This document shows, in pieces, positions 34,635 to 42,984 of a stretch of DNA of 64,000 bases. The notes under the pieces are model-generated. The model saw only the letters and a program-made list of their open reading frames with translations, was not told where the DNA came from and made no database searches. Where the stretch lies: positions 31,421-95,420 of the forward strand of contig JAJZPC010000001.1 of NCBI GenBank assembly GCA_021811385.1, in the 5' to 3' direction. This stretch comes from Deltaproteobacteria bacterium. GTDB taxonomy: Bacteria > Desulfobacterota > Desulfobulbia > Desulfobulbales > Desulfurivibrionaceae. Numbering within the stretch: position 1 is the stretch's first letter; every line of letters starts with the position of its first letter. The position numbers were made by a program, and so were the translations under genes.

Positions 34635-35525
34635 TCACAACTCCAGCAGACGATGATTGATCTCGATGCCCACCATGGCTCCCTGCCCGGCGGCAATAAT
34701 GGCCTGGGCCTTGCCCGCCTTGAGGGCGCCCAGGGCAAAAAGATTTTCGACAGACGTTTCGCAGACAGAATCGGTTGCAAGTTTGCCTCCGCCGCCATCC
34801 CGGGCAAGGCCCAGCCCGGCAAGGCAGGAATCGTTGAGGGTATAATCATAACTGAGCATGACCACCTCGCAGGCGATCTCCTGCCCGCTTGCCAGTTTCA
34901 CCCCGGTCAACGCCGCATCGCCAAGAAATTCCTGCGGATTGCCGACCAAAAAGGTAATGCCATCCTTGGCCAGCAGCTCGGCATGATCCTCCGGCATAAG
35001 ACCAGCCGGAAGGATGAGCGTTATATCCGGAGTGAACATCTGCCGCATGGCAAAAGCGAGGCGCATGGCGTCGAGGGAATCGCCGAGGATAACGAGTTTT
35101 TTGCCGGTGGTGCGGTAGCCGTCGCAGTCAACACAGGTAAAGACCGTCCGGCTGAAGAATTTGTTCATCCCCTTGATTTTCGGCGGATGCTCAACAGCCC
35201 CGGCGGAAACGATGGCATAGGGCGCCTGATACCGACCCTTTTCCGTGAACACGGTAAAACCATTTTCGGCCCGCACCGAAACAACATGCAATCGTCTGAA
35301 ATCGGCGCCAAAGGATTTGATCTGCCTGATGCCGGTGTCAACAAGCTCTTTGCCGGAGGTGATTTCAAGGCCGAGATAGTTTTCGATCTGCAGGGCATGG
35401 CGGGTCCGGCCGCCGCCGTGATCGATGAGGAGAACCTTGCGGTTATAGCGGGCAAGATGGATGGCAGCCTGCAAACCGCCAGGCCCTGCCCCGATGATGA
35501 TGCAGTCGTAACGGTTTTCTTTCAT
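34635..35525 (-). CDS. Thioredoxin-reductase-like FAD oxidoreductase (second paralog)
   Basis: The 296-residue flavoprotein has the FAD motif GAGPGGLQAAIHLAR (12-26), the redox pair Cys131-Val-Asp-Cys134 and a C-terminal FALGALKAGKAQAIIAAGQG flavin segment. The second Rossmann motif is altered (LVILGDSLDAMRLAF), and no NADPH-gripping HRRxxxR motif is present, so the electron donor may not be NADPH. It sits between a thioredoxin-like selenoprotein gene and korA, which suggests it reduces that thioredoxin, perhaps with electrons from ferredoxin (inference). Confidence 0.83.
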   Translation of the reverse strand: MKENRYDCIIIGAGPGGLQAAIHLARYNRKVLLIDHGGGRTRHALQIENYLGLEITSGKELVDTGIRQIKSFGADFRRLHVVSVRAENGFTVFTEKGRYQAPYAIVSAGAVEHPPKIKGMNKFFSRTVFTCVDCDGYRTTGKKLVILGDSLDAMRLAFAMRQMFTPDITLILPAGLMPEDHAELLAKDGITFLVGNPQEFLGDAALTGVKLASGQEIACEVVMLSYDYTLNDSCLAGLGLARDGGGGKLATDSVCETSVENLFALGALKAGKAQAIIAAGQGAMVGIEINHRLLEL

Positions 35526-35630
35526 GGGCTTTCCTGGTCCTCCCCCCGGCGGCAGGAAATCGTTTACAAGAAGGGACAGCGGAAAAGCCCGAGACAGGGA
35601 GATGGCCCAGACTTTTCCGCGAACAAGGGC

Positions 35631-36200
35631 TCAAAGGAGTCGATAGGGATATGCTCGCTTGGTCCACTCATTGTCGGGAAAAACCGCGCTCAGTTTTTCA
35701 TAGGCATCCTTCAACGGCTTGGGATCATGCGACCGCTTGTAGCGACAGACGCCGCACAAAAAAATGGCCTCCGGGGCGCTGCCGCTTTGGGCATACCCGT
35801 CAACCAGCTGCTCAAGGCGAGCCAAGGCCTCGTCAAACCGGTCATTTTCAAAATGATATTTGCCCAGCCCCAGCAGGAGCGAGGGGATCAACTCATCAGG
35901 CCCGAGGAACCCCACGGTCCGATGATGTTCCTGGGCTTCCGGACTTAAGGTTATCAGGGTGGGCGTCCACTTGACATTGAAGTTCTCCGAGTGGGGCTTG
36001 CTGTCGGACGGAATGCGGAGCGGGATAAAATTTTCTTCGATGAAACGGACAACCTTGCTTTCGGGATACGTAACTGTATCCATCTGTTGGCAGCCAATTC
36101 AGTTGGGGTTAAAAAAATCGAGCAGGATCGGTTTGCCCGCCTTCTGCCCCAGACTCAGGGCCTCGTCCATTTCCGTGCGCCATTGGATTTTTGCGGCCAT
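35631..36200 (-). CDS. Thioredoxin-like protein with in-frame UGA, predicted selenoprotein (UxxC)
   Basis: From a perfect AAAGGAGG-preceded ATG at 36200 the minus strand encodes MAAKIQWRTEMDEALSLG, then KPILLDFFNPN, then TGA (36099-36101, codon 34), then IGCQQMDTVTYPESK and an uninterrupted frame to 35631. The stop falls exactly on the first cysteine of a CxxC thioredoxin site, giving U34-I-G-C37. Both sides are clearly one thioredoxin domain (NVKWTPTLITL holds the cis-proline). A 6-bp hairpin with loop AGUUAC begins 17 bases after the UGA, as bacterial SECIS elements require. The C-terminal 80 residues are helical, TPR-like. Total 189 codons including Sec. Automatic annotation would start at 36083 and lose the active site. 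A sequencing error or nonsense mutation is the alternative. Confidence 0.82.
36064..36081 (-). promoter_or_regulatory. Putative bacterial SECIS hairpin
   Basis: On the minus strand GGATAC-AGTTAC-GTATCC forms a perfect 6-bp stem and 6-base loop. It begins 17 bases and its loop 23 bases after the UGA at 36099-36101, and the loop has G as its second base. These match the described bacterial SECIS rules (loop roughly 16-37 bases from UGA, G in the first two loop bases). Confidence 0.7.
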
Positions 36201-36274
36201 GATTTTCCTCCTTTTGAGGTTCGTTACTAAGATCAGACTGCGACTCAATCTGCATCCCACAAAAAAACTGGATG

Positions 36275-36577
36275 TCAGCCGCCAATCTCATAATCAAAGA
36301 ACTCGCGGGCAGTATCTTCGTACTTGTTTCCCAAGTCTACCATTTTACTTTTGATCTCTTTCCGCGCCGGGCTCCATTCCGTTGGGCATGCGGTACGCAA
36401 CTGATCCAGCCGATCATCAAGCTCGGTCATGACGATATTCAGGCCATTGATCTTTTCATACATCCGCTGCTTGTCGCCTGTCGGCAATTTATCCATCTGG
36501 CGCATGACATTATACAGTTTTGCTTTCCACGCCGTGAGTTCCGTATCCACATTCCTGCAATAATCCTTAACGTCCAT
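36275..36577 (-). CDS. Small helical protein, function unknown
   Basis: The 100-residue product is helical and charged (ELTAWKAKLYNVMRQMDKL, YEKINGLNIVMTELDDRLDQL, KSKMVDLGNKYEDTAREFF), suggesting a coiled-coil or helical bundle with no signal peptide or membrane segment. I do not recognise a family. AGGGGTGA precedes the ATG. It is 74 bases upstream of the predicted selenothioredoxin on the same strand and may share its transcript. Confidence 0.72.
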   Translation of the reverse strand: MDVKDYCRNVDTELTAWKAKLYNVMRQMDKLPTGDKQRMYEKINGLNIVMTELDDRLDQLRTACPTEWSPARKEIKSKMVDLGNKYEDTAREFFDYEIGG

Positions 36578-36724
36578 GGCTTCACCCCTCTGTTTGAAGT
36601 TGTCAGATTGTGACTGGCCCGCATCATGAAACGTGCAGTATGTTTTCTGGACTCACCTCCTTTTTTGTCCTCCAGGAAAAGGAACGATCCGTTTTCTCCT
36701 AATTTATCCACCGGAAAGGGCCTG

Positions 36725-36973
36725 CTACAGTTGTTCGATGTTCTTTCTGAGCTGACCGATCTGCAGACCCAACGACACGCATTGCTTGCCGTCCATGCAC
36801 TGCTGCGCTTCGGAATCCTCCAGGAAGGTCTTGAGTTCGTGCTGGTCCTTCTTGAGATCAACAACCCAAGCCTTGTTCTGCTTGTCGTAATCAACCTTGA
36901 GGTCGATGCCGCAGGTGCCGATCTCCGGAAAAACCGCCTTGATCTTTTCGCACAGTTCTTCCTTGGTGTGCAT
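36725..36973 (-). CDS. Small conserved-looking protein, 82 aa
   Basis: The product begins HTKEELCEKIKAVFPEIGTCG and continues DLKVDYDKQNKAWVVDLKKD, an alpha-beta layout, ending in a helical LGLQIGQLRKNIEQL. It has four cysteines (Cys8, Cys21, Cys59, Cys65). No family name is recognised; it resembles short soluble proteins seen near redox and hydrogenase genes in sulfate reducers. AGGAGG precedes the ATG. The 227 bases upstream to the pyrF stop show no gene. Confidence 0.7.
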   Translation of the reverse strand: MHTKEELCEKIKAVFPEIGTCGIDLKVDYDKQNKAWVVDLKKDQHELKTFLEDSEAQQCMDGKQCVSLGLQIGQLRKNIEQL

Positions 36974-37200
36974 GGCTTTTCCTCCTGTTATCAGGTTATT
37001 TTGACTTCTTATCTTAATTACAATACGCCTTGGGAAACTGGATGTAAAGGGGAGGGGGAAGTTGTGCCCAGGATGCTTGTCGTGGTTGACTTTGGGGCAA
37101 ATGGATGTTTCTCGCGCACGAAAATAAACCGCTGTTCTCTAGGCGAAAAAACGGGAGGAGAGGAAATTCTGAGGCCCAGGTTGCCTGTCAGGCTCTTGCC

Positions 37201-37908
37201 TTACCGGATGGCCTGGGCAATCTCCTGCTGCATGGCGTCGATAACCGCGATGGGATCAGCGGCCTTGGAGATGGGGCGGCCCACAACCACCTGATCGGCG
37301 CCGCTTTGAATGGCGCGGCCTGCGGTCATGATCCGGGTCTGGTCGTCGGCAGTGTCAAGGACATTGGCCCCAGGCCTGATCCCCGGCGTGACCAGCAGCA
37401 GCTTTTCGCCGAGTCCATCGCGCAACCGGGCCGCCTCAAGGCCGGAGGAAACCACCCCGTCGCAGCCCAGCTCCAGAGCCCGTTTGGCGCGAAAATAGAC
37501 GAGATCCTCGATGGACTGGGTCATGCCCATGGCCCGCAGGTCATCCTCGCCAAAACTGGTGAGCACCGTCACGGCCAGCAGCTTGATGTCGCCTTTTTCC
37601 TCCAGGGCCGCGCGGATGATCTGGTCATTGCCGTGCACGGTTGCTAGGCTCACCCCGTGTTTCCTCAGTTGGGCCACGGCCAGCTTCACCGTCTCCGGGA
37701 TATCAAAGAACTTGAGATCAAGCATCACCTTGTGGCCCCGGTCAACCAGCCAGTCAACGGTCTGGAACCAGTCGGCCATGAAGAGTTGCAGCCCGACCTT
37801 GTAAAAACCGAGATGGGACTCGGTTTTTTTCACCAGCTCCCTGGCCTGCTCCGGGGTTTCCACATCAAGGGCCAGGATGATCCGTTCTTTCAAGGGAATG
37901 TCTTTCAC
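37201..37908 (-). CDS. pyrF: Orotidine 5'-phosphate decarboxylase
   Basis: PyrF makes UMP from OMP in the last step of pyrimidine synthesis. The 235-residue product starts at GTG (37908). It has the catalytic DLKFFDIPETV Asp-Lys-Asp array, LALDVETPEQA, TPGIRPG and the phosphate-binding VVVGRPIS. Length is typical. It closes a minus-strand run that begins with pyrG, so two pyrimidine-nucleotide genes bracket the KDO/LPS genes. Confidence 0.97.
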   Translation of the reverse strand: MKDIPLKERIILALDVETPEQARELVKKTESHLGFYKVGLQLFMADWFQTVDWLVDRGHKVMLDLKFFDIPETVKLAVAQLRKHGVSLATVHGNDQIIRAALEEKGDIKLLAVTVLTSFGEDDLRAMGMTQSIEDLVYFRAKRALELGCDGVVSSGLEAARLRDGLGEKLLLVTPGIRPGANVLDTADDQTRIMTAGRAIQSGADQVVVGRPISKAADPIAVIDAMQQEIAQAIR

Positions 37909-37940
37909 GCGCTACCTTTTTCCTTTTTTCTTGTGCCGAC

Positions 37941-38510
37941 CTACTGAATATCCACCTTCACCCGGCCGCTGACATCGTAGGCATCCTTCTGCATGTCATA
38001 CACCATCCCCTTGCCGTGGATGTCCATGTCCTTACCGGTAATCTGCACCGGCGCCAGGGTTGTGATCTTCCGGGCCTGGTCATCGTAGCTGATGCTGTCG
38101 GACTGAATCAGAAAGCCCTTCTCTGCCTGCACGTTCACCCCGTTGCGCATGGTGAGGATTTTTTTCTTGCTGTTGTATTCGCCTTCCTTGCCGGTGATCA
38201 CAAATCTGCGCTCGGCGTTCTTGAAAACCTGCGCCTCCACGGTAACGAGCTGCATTCTGTCCTGATCTTCTCCGGAATAGAGCTGCTTGGCCTGAATCTG
38301 CCAATCCCGCACCCCGTTTTTCAGCTGGGAGAACGAAACTCCATCCATGCTGAATCCGGCGACCGCGGTCGTTTTTTGGGGAGCGGCAATGCTTGGGGCC
38401 ATGCCGCCGCGCGGAGACAAGGCCCTGGTAAACGCCCCGCCCCAGATCGGCCAGGAGAGCAACAGGGCCACGGGCAGCAGCCAGAGGATATTACGGTAGC
38501 CGGTCATCAT
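37941..38510 (-). CDS. lptC: LPS export protein LptC
   Basis: The 189-residue protein has one N-terminal membrane anchor (ILWLLPVALLLSWPIWGGA) and a periplasmic beta-jellyroll of the LptC/OstA type: DGVSFSQLKNGVRDWQIQA, AERRFVITGKEGEYN, GFLIQSDSISYDDQARKI, ITGKDMDIHGKGMVYD. LptC links the inner-membrane LptBFG exporter to LptA. The ATG at 38510 overlaps the kdsC stop (ATGA). lptA and lptB, its usual neighbours, are not in the window. Confidence 0.88.
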   Translation of the reverse strand: MMTGYRNILWLLPVALLLSWPIWGGAFTRALSPRGGMAPSIAAPQKTTAVAGFSMDGVSFSQLKNGVRDWQIQAKQLYSGEDQDRMQLVTVEAQVFKNAERRFVITGKEGEYNSKKKILTMRNGVNVQAEKGFLIQSDSISYDDQARKITTLAPVQITGKDMDIHGKGMVYDMQKDAYDVSGRVKVDIQ

Positions 38511-39151
38511 CGCAGATACCTCGCAAGCAATTCTTCCCGTTTTTCCTTGGCCTCGACGATCAGTTCGCACAACTCGCGCACCGCGCCCCTTCCTCCGTTC
38601 TGCCTGGTCACATAATGGGCAACCGCCTTGACCTCGGCCACCCCGTCGGCCACCGTTGCCGCCAAACCCACCCTGCTGAGCAGGGGAAGATCGAGCCAGT
38701 CATCCCCCATGTAGGCGACCTGCTGGGGGGTGAGCTTCTGCTCGGCGAGAATCTTTTCAAAGGCCTCGATCTTGTTGCCCACCCCCTGATAGAGATGGGC
38801 CAGCTTCAGATCCTGGGCCCTGCGCTCCACCGCCTCGGAGCGGCGGGCGGTGATGATGCCCACCTCCACCCCGGCCTCACGCAAAAGGCGGATGCCGAAG
38901 CCGTCCTTGATATTGAAACTCTTGAGCTCCGTGCCGGAATTACCGTACGTGATGGTGCCGTCGGTGAGCACCCCGTCCACGTCAAGGAGCAGAAGCCGGA
39001 TCTCCTTGGCCCGGGGCAGACAGGCGCGCCAGGCATAGCCGCGCTCATCCTGGCCACTCCGCGACATGGCCCGCCGGCGCAGCCCTTCGGTGACCTCGCA
39101 GTCGGATGGGTACTGGGTGCCAGGAATGCCGCAGGAGCCGCTGTCGGTCAT
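38507..39151 (-). CDS. kdsC: KDO-8-phosphate phosphatase
   Basis: KdsC, a HAD-family type C0 phosphatase, removes phosphate from KDO-8-P. The 214-residue product has motif I LLLDVDGVLTDGTI, the IKDGFGIRLLREAGVEVGIITARRS motif II region, and YMGDDWLDLPLL as motif IV. It is about 35 residues longer at the N-terminus than usual. I chose the ATG at 39151 because it overlaps the kdsA stop as ATGA; an internal ATG at 39067 would give normal length. Confidence 0.93.
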   Translation of the reverse strand: MTDSGSCGIPGTQYPSDCEVTEGLRRRAMSRSGQDERGYAWRACLPRAKEIRLLLLDVDGVLTDGTITYGNSGTELKSFNIKDGFGIRLLREAGVEVGIITARRSEAVERRAQDLKLAHLYQGVGNKIEAFEKILAEQKLTPQQVAYMGDDWLDLPLLSRVGLAATVADGVAEVKAVAHYVTRQNGGRGAVRELCELIVEAKEKREELLARYLR

Positions 39152-39990
39152 GGACCACCCTCCGCTGCCTGGCGCTGGATAAGGGTATGAATCTCCAAAA
39201 GATGGGCGAGCAACGGCTCCACGCCGTTGAGGGGCATGGAGTTGGGCCCGTCGCACAGGGCATTGGCCGGATCGGGGTGGATCTCCATGAACAACCCGTC
39301 GATCCCCGCCGCCACGGCGGCCCGGGCCAGGGTCGGGATAAACTCGCGCTGGCCGCCGGAGCTGGACCCTGCCCCGCCGGGCAACTGGACGCTGTGGGTT
39401 GCATCGTAGATGACCGGACAGCCGAAGGAGCGCATCACCGGCAGGGAGCGCATGTCAACGACCAGATTGTTGTAGCCGAAGGTGGTGCCCCGCTCCATGA
39501 GCATCAGCTTATCTTTTGTCACCGCGTTGATCTTGCTCACCGCATGTTGCATATCCCAGGGCGAGACAAACTGGCCCTTCTTGAGGCTGACCACCTTGCC
39601 GGTCTTGGCCGCAGCCACCAGTAGATCGGTCTGCCTGCAGAGAAAGGCGGGGATCTGCAAAACATCCAACACCTCGGCGGCCGGCCCGACCTGGGCCACC
39701 TCATGCACATCGGAAACCACCGGCACGCCGAAATCCCGGCGGATATCGGCCAGGATCCGCAACCCTTCCTCCAGCCCAGGGCCACGGAAGGCAGCGAGCG
39801 AGGTCCGGTTGGCCTTGTCAAAGGAGGCCTTGAACATATAGGAGATGCCCAGCCGGGAGCAGATATCCTTGAGCCCCGCAGCCACTTCGCGGCACAGGTC
39901 GGCGGATTCGATGACGCACGGCCCGCCGATCAATAAAAAAGGCCGGTTGGGACCGACCTCGAAAAAATCAGGAATACGAACAGACGCCAC
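39148..39990 (-). CDS. kdsA: 3-deoxy-D-manno-octulosonate 8-phosphate synthase
   Basis: KdsA condenses PEP with arabinose-5-phosphate to KDO-8-phosphate for the LPS core. The 280-residue product shows LIGGPCVIESADLC, FKASFDKANRTS, GVPVVSDVHEVAQVG, and the CPVIYDATHSVQLPGG segment. Length matches the family. It overlaps kdsC by four bases and follows pyrG by 96 bases. Confidence 0.97.
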   Translation of the reverse strand: MASVRIPDFFEVGPNRPFLLIGGPCVIESADLCREVAAGLKDICSRLGISYMFKASFDKANRTSLAAFRGPGLEEGLRILADIRRDFGVPVVSDVHEVAQVGPAAEVLDVLQIPAFLCRQTDLLVAAAKTGKVVSLKKGQFVSPWDMQHAVSKINAVTKDKLMLMERGTTFGYNNLVVDMRSLPVMRSFGCPVIYDATHSVQLPGGAGSSSGGQREFIPTLARAAVAAGIDGLFMEIHPDPANALCDGPNSMPLNGVEPLLAHLLEIHTLIQRQAAEGGP

Positions 39991-40053
39991 TTTTGCGCTC
40001 CTTCGTTAAAGACAGATCCAAGGTGAAAGGGAAAAAGGTTTTCCTCGGATTCT

Positions 40054-40086
40054 TCGCCTTTAACCTTTAACCTTTCGCCTTTCCCC
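40054..40086. repeat. Short tandem CCTTTAA/CCTTTCG repeat in the pyrG-kdsA gap
   Basis: Read on the plus strand, CGCCTTTAACCTTTAACC and CTTTCGCCTTTCC follow one another, so a 7-base unit is repeated about four times. It ends at the pyrG stop codon. No function is evident. Confidence 0.55.
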
Positions 40087-41742
40087 TTAAATTCCGGCGT
40101 TCGTCAGAGCCGCCTTGATGAAATTCGTGAACAGGGGATGCGGTTTCATGGGGCCGGATTTAAATTCCGGATGGAACTGGCAGCCCAGGAACCACGGGTG
40201 GTCGGGCAGTTCAATAATCTCCACCAGCTTTTCGTCCGGAGAGGTGCCGCTGATGATGAGGCCATGCTTCACCAGCTCATCTTTAAAAGCGTTGTTGAAT
40301 TCGTAACGGTGCCGGTGCCGCTCCTCTATCTGGTCCGTGCCGTAGGCCGTGTGGGCAAAGGTGCCCTCCACCATCTTGCAGGGATAGGAGCCCAGCCGCA
40401 GGGTGCCGCCCAGGTCGGTGGCTTCGTCGCGGATCTGGATTTTGCCGGTGCGGTAGTCATACCACTCCTTGATGAAGTAGATGACCGGATGCTTGGTCAA
40501 TTGGTTGAACTCGGTGCTGTCGGCGTCTTTCATCCCGGCGATATGCCTGGCGAACTCAATCACCGCCAGCTGCATGCCAAGGCAGATACCGAAATAGGGA
40601 ATCTTTTTCTCCCGGGCAAAGGTCACGGCCTGGATCTTGCCCGCCACCCCGCGACTGCCGAAGCCGCCCGGCACCAATACCCCGTGGCACCCGGCCAGCA
40701 GACCGTCGGCACCCTTGTCTTCGATCTCCTCGGCGCTCACATAGCGGAGCCGCACCTTGGCCTCGTTGGCCACGCCCCCATGCACCAAGGCCTCGTGCAG
40801 ACTCTTGTACGACTCGGTCAGATCGACGTATTTGCCGATGATGCCGATCTCCACCTCGCGTTTGGGGTGTTTGACCTTCTCGACCAGCTCCTGCCAGGCG
40901 TCCAGACGCGGCGATCCGGTCCAGATATTGAGCTTGTTGAGGATGATGTCGTCGAGCCCTTCTGCGTGAAAACAGAGCGGCACTTCGTAGATATTGTCCA
41001 CGTCGCGGGCCGTGATCACCGCCTCTTTCTCCACATTGCAGAACAGGGAGATCTTGGCCTTCAATTCGTTACTCAGCAGGCTTTCGGTACGGCAGAGCAG
41101 GATATCCGGCTGGATGCCGATGGCCCGCAGCTCCTTGACGCTGTGCTGGGTGGGCTTGGTCTTCACCTCGCCTGCGGTCTTGATGTAGGGAACCCAGGTG
41201 ACATGGATGTACAGGGAGTTTTCGCGCCCCACATCGGTGCGAAACTGACGGATCGCCTCCAGAAATGGCAGCCCTTCGATATCGCCGATGGTGCCGCCGA
41301 TCTCGATTATGGCCACATCCACCTCGCCTTCAAACTGGAGGATGGCTCGCTTGATCTCGTCGGTGACATGCGGGATCACCTGCACGGTGCCGCCCAGGTA
41401 CTCGCCGCGCCGCTCCTTGCTGATCACCGAATGGTAGATGCGGCCCGAGGTGTAATTGTTGCGCTGGCCCAGGGCCACGGAGGTGTACCGCTCGTAATGG
41501 CCGAGGTCCAGATCCGTCTCCGCGCCGTCGTCGGTGACATACACCTCGCCGTGCTGGAAGGGGTTCATGGTGCCGGGGTCCACGTTGATGTACGGGTCCA
41601 GCTTCTGAAAGGTGATGGACAGCCCGCGGCTCTCGAGCAGAGCGCCGATGGACGCGGCAGCCAACCCTTTTCCCAGGGAAGAGAGAACGCCGCCGGTGAT
41701 AAAAATGAACTTGGTGCGATGGGTCTGATTGGTAGTTTTCAT
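40087..41742 (-). CDS. pyrG: CTP synthase
   Basis: PyrG aminates UTP to CTP using glutamine. The 551-residue product has the N-terminal amidoligase start [40 protein letters not shown], and the C-terminal class I glutamine amidotransferase with nucleophile Cys in [11 protein letters not shown] and the closing FHPEFKS. Length matches bacterial enzymes. It heads the pyrG-kdsA-kdsC-lptC-pyrF group; CMP-KDO formation needs CTP, which fits this neighbourhood. Confidence 0.98.
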   Translation of the reverse strand: MKTTNQTHRTKFIFITGGVLSSLGKGLAAASIGALLESRGLSITFQKLDPYINVDPGTMNPFQHGEVYVTDDGAETDLDLGHYERYTSVALGQRNNYTSGRIYHSVISKERRGEYLGGTVQVIPHVTDEIKRAILQFEGEVDVAIIEIGGTIGDIEGLPFLEAIRQFRTDVGRENSLYIHVTWVPYIKTAGEVKTKPTQHSVKELRAIGIQPDILLCRTESLLSNELKAKISLFCNVEKEAVITARDVDNIYEVPLCFHAEGLDDIILNKLNIWTGSPRLDAWQELVEKVKHPKREVEIGIIGKYVDLTESYKSLHEALVHGGVANEAKVRLRYVSAEEIEDKGADGLLAGCHGVLVPGGFGSRGVAGKIQAVTFAREKKIPYFGICLGMQLAVIEFARHIAGMKDADSTEFNQLTKHPVIYFIKEWYDYRTGKIQIRDEATDLGGTLRLGSYPCKMVEGTFAHTAYGTDQIEERHRHRYEFNNAFKDELVKHGLIISGTSPDEKLVEIIELPDHPWFLGCQFHPEFKSGPMKPHPLFTNFIKAALTNAGI

Positions 41743-42147
41743 AAAATGGCGCCGGTCTCATAGAAAATAGGAAAAAACACGGTGGATGGCTTTCAACCTG
41801 AGCAACACAACCCATCGCCGCAACGCAAGCCGGGGGAAGCGAGGCCTGCGCCGGGATTCCACCAAGCGATCGACAAACAGCTGGGAAACAAGGACCACAG
41901 CCCCATACAATCAGGGCGCATTACATTCCCACCAAAATACAGCATCCGCCCCTCTTTTGTCCAAGGGAAAATGCCTCTTTTGGCAAGAGAAATTGCCGAG
42001 CCGCCTGGAGCACCTCGGACGCATCGACGCTGAATTCATAAAGGCAGTCCAGAGGACTTGGTCTGCCGGATGCAGGTCGGAGTTTCGGATATTCGCCGAC
42101 TAATCCGTAAAGCTGGTCCACAAAATGTATGTTCAGCGGGGAAGAAA
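41743..42147. other. 405-base gap upstream of pyrG
   Basis: I see no gene with recognisable coding character on either strand. The right end (42082-42114) is one copy of a 33-bp direct repeat that also lies at 42845-42877. The stretch should contain the pyrG promoter. Confidence 0.5.
42082..42114. repeat. 33-bp direct repeat, copy 1
   Basis: Matches 42845-42877 with four mismatches; both contain ATATTCGCC and ACTAATCCG. The two copies bracket the membrane-protein gene at 42148-42699. Confidence 0.75.
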
Positions 42148-42699
42148 CTATTTTGTGAGGTTTTTCAGAATCGCCTCACTGTACTCCGGATATAACTTTC
42201 TGACACAGTCTGGACAGATGCCATGGGAAAATTGCGTGTCGGAATTATTAGATATGTAAGTTTCAATCTGTTGCCAATACCCGCCGTCATCCCGGATCTT
42301 TTTGCAATTGGCGCAAATAGGCAACATCCCTTTCAGGATCTTGACGTTATTCAAAGCCTCCTGCAGACTCTCCGCCAAGGCACGTTGTTCTTCTTCCGCA
42401 TTTTTGATCATTTTGAAAATAGGCTTTATTGAAATCACGCCCACAAGCATCATCGCAGAACCAAAAACACCTATGATCTCAAAAGAATAATCCACAACGC
42501 GATGCGTCGCCGGAGCGGACAACAAAGTCACAAGAGTAATAAAACGACGGACAGCCATGGTGGCTATGCCTACAGAAAGCAACAACCAGGCCCGGGTATG
42601 CCCCGTAAGAATGATGAGCCGAAAAGAATAATACACGGCAGCGCACTGTAGAATGAGCGAAACGAAAACGATGATGGCAAAAGACATAGAATTCCCCAT
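42148..42699 (-). CDS. Membrane protein with Cys-rich sensor-type tail
   Basis: The 183-residue protein has three or four membrane helices in its first 100 residues (FAIIVFVSLILQCAAVYYSF, AWLLLSVGIATMAV, IIGVFGSAMMLVGVISI), a short coiled-coil (EEEQRALAESLQEALNNV), and then ILKGMLPICANCKKIRDDGG, WQQIETYI, FSHGICPDCVRKLYPE. That tail, with two CxxC pairs, is common at the end of PAS/GGDEF and kinase-like signal proteins of Deltaproteobacteria. It is perhaps metal-binding. Here no catalytic domain accompanies it. Start at 42699 or 42687. Confidence 0.75.
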   Translation of the reverse strand: MGNSMSFAIIVFVSLILQCAAVYYSFRLIILTGHTRAWLLLSVGIATMAVRRFITLVTLLSAPATHRVVDYSFEIIGVFGSAMMLVGVISIKPIFKMIKNAEEEQRALAESLQEALNNVKILKGMLPICANCKKIRDDGGYWQQIETYISNNSDTQFSHGICPDCVRKLYPEYSEAILKNLTK

Positions 42700-42844
42700 G
42701 CGTGTTGCTCTTCTTTGGCATTGACCCTCCTTGCGGGAGGCTAGTGACCATTGTTATCATATGCCATCTCGGATCAATTCTATACAAGCAAAGTTTCTCG
42801 GAGCTCCCAAGGTTGCCTAAACTGGTCAACATCATGGGGTCAAC

Positions 42845-42877
42845 GTTTCGAATATTCGCCTACTAATCCGCAACGCT
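42845..42877. repeat. 33-bp direct repeat, copy 2
   Basis: Second copy of the 42082-42114 repeat, in the 285-base divergent gap between the membrane-protein gene and the nine-haem lipoprotein gene. Confidence 0.75.
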
Positions 42878-42916
42878 CAGCGCTCATGGTCTTCTTTTCC
42901 CGATGCATTTGCGGCT

Positions 42917-42945
42917 TGTTGCCTTTGTGACAAATAAGGTAGTAT
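42917..42945 (+). promoter_or_regulatory. Candidate promoter for the multihaem lipoprotein gene
   Basis: TTGTTG (42917-42922), 17-base spacer, TAGTAT (42940-42945), 40 bases before the ATG at 42985. Confidence 0.4.
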
Positions 42946-42984
42946 GGCAAAACATTCATCAAGCCTGAGGAAACACGTTCCACC

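Noticed and set aside
40138..41763. 541-codon open frame on the plus strand
   Set aside because: Antisense to pyrG, whose identity is certain.
41921..42121. 66-codon minus-strand ORF between pyrG and the membrane protein gene
   Set aside because: Its first codons are the 33-bp repeat and no coding evidence or ribosome-binding site supports it.
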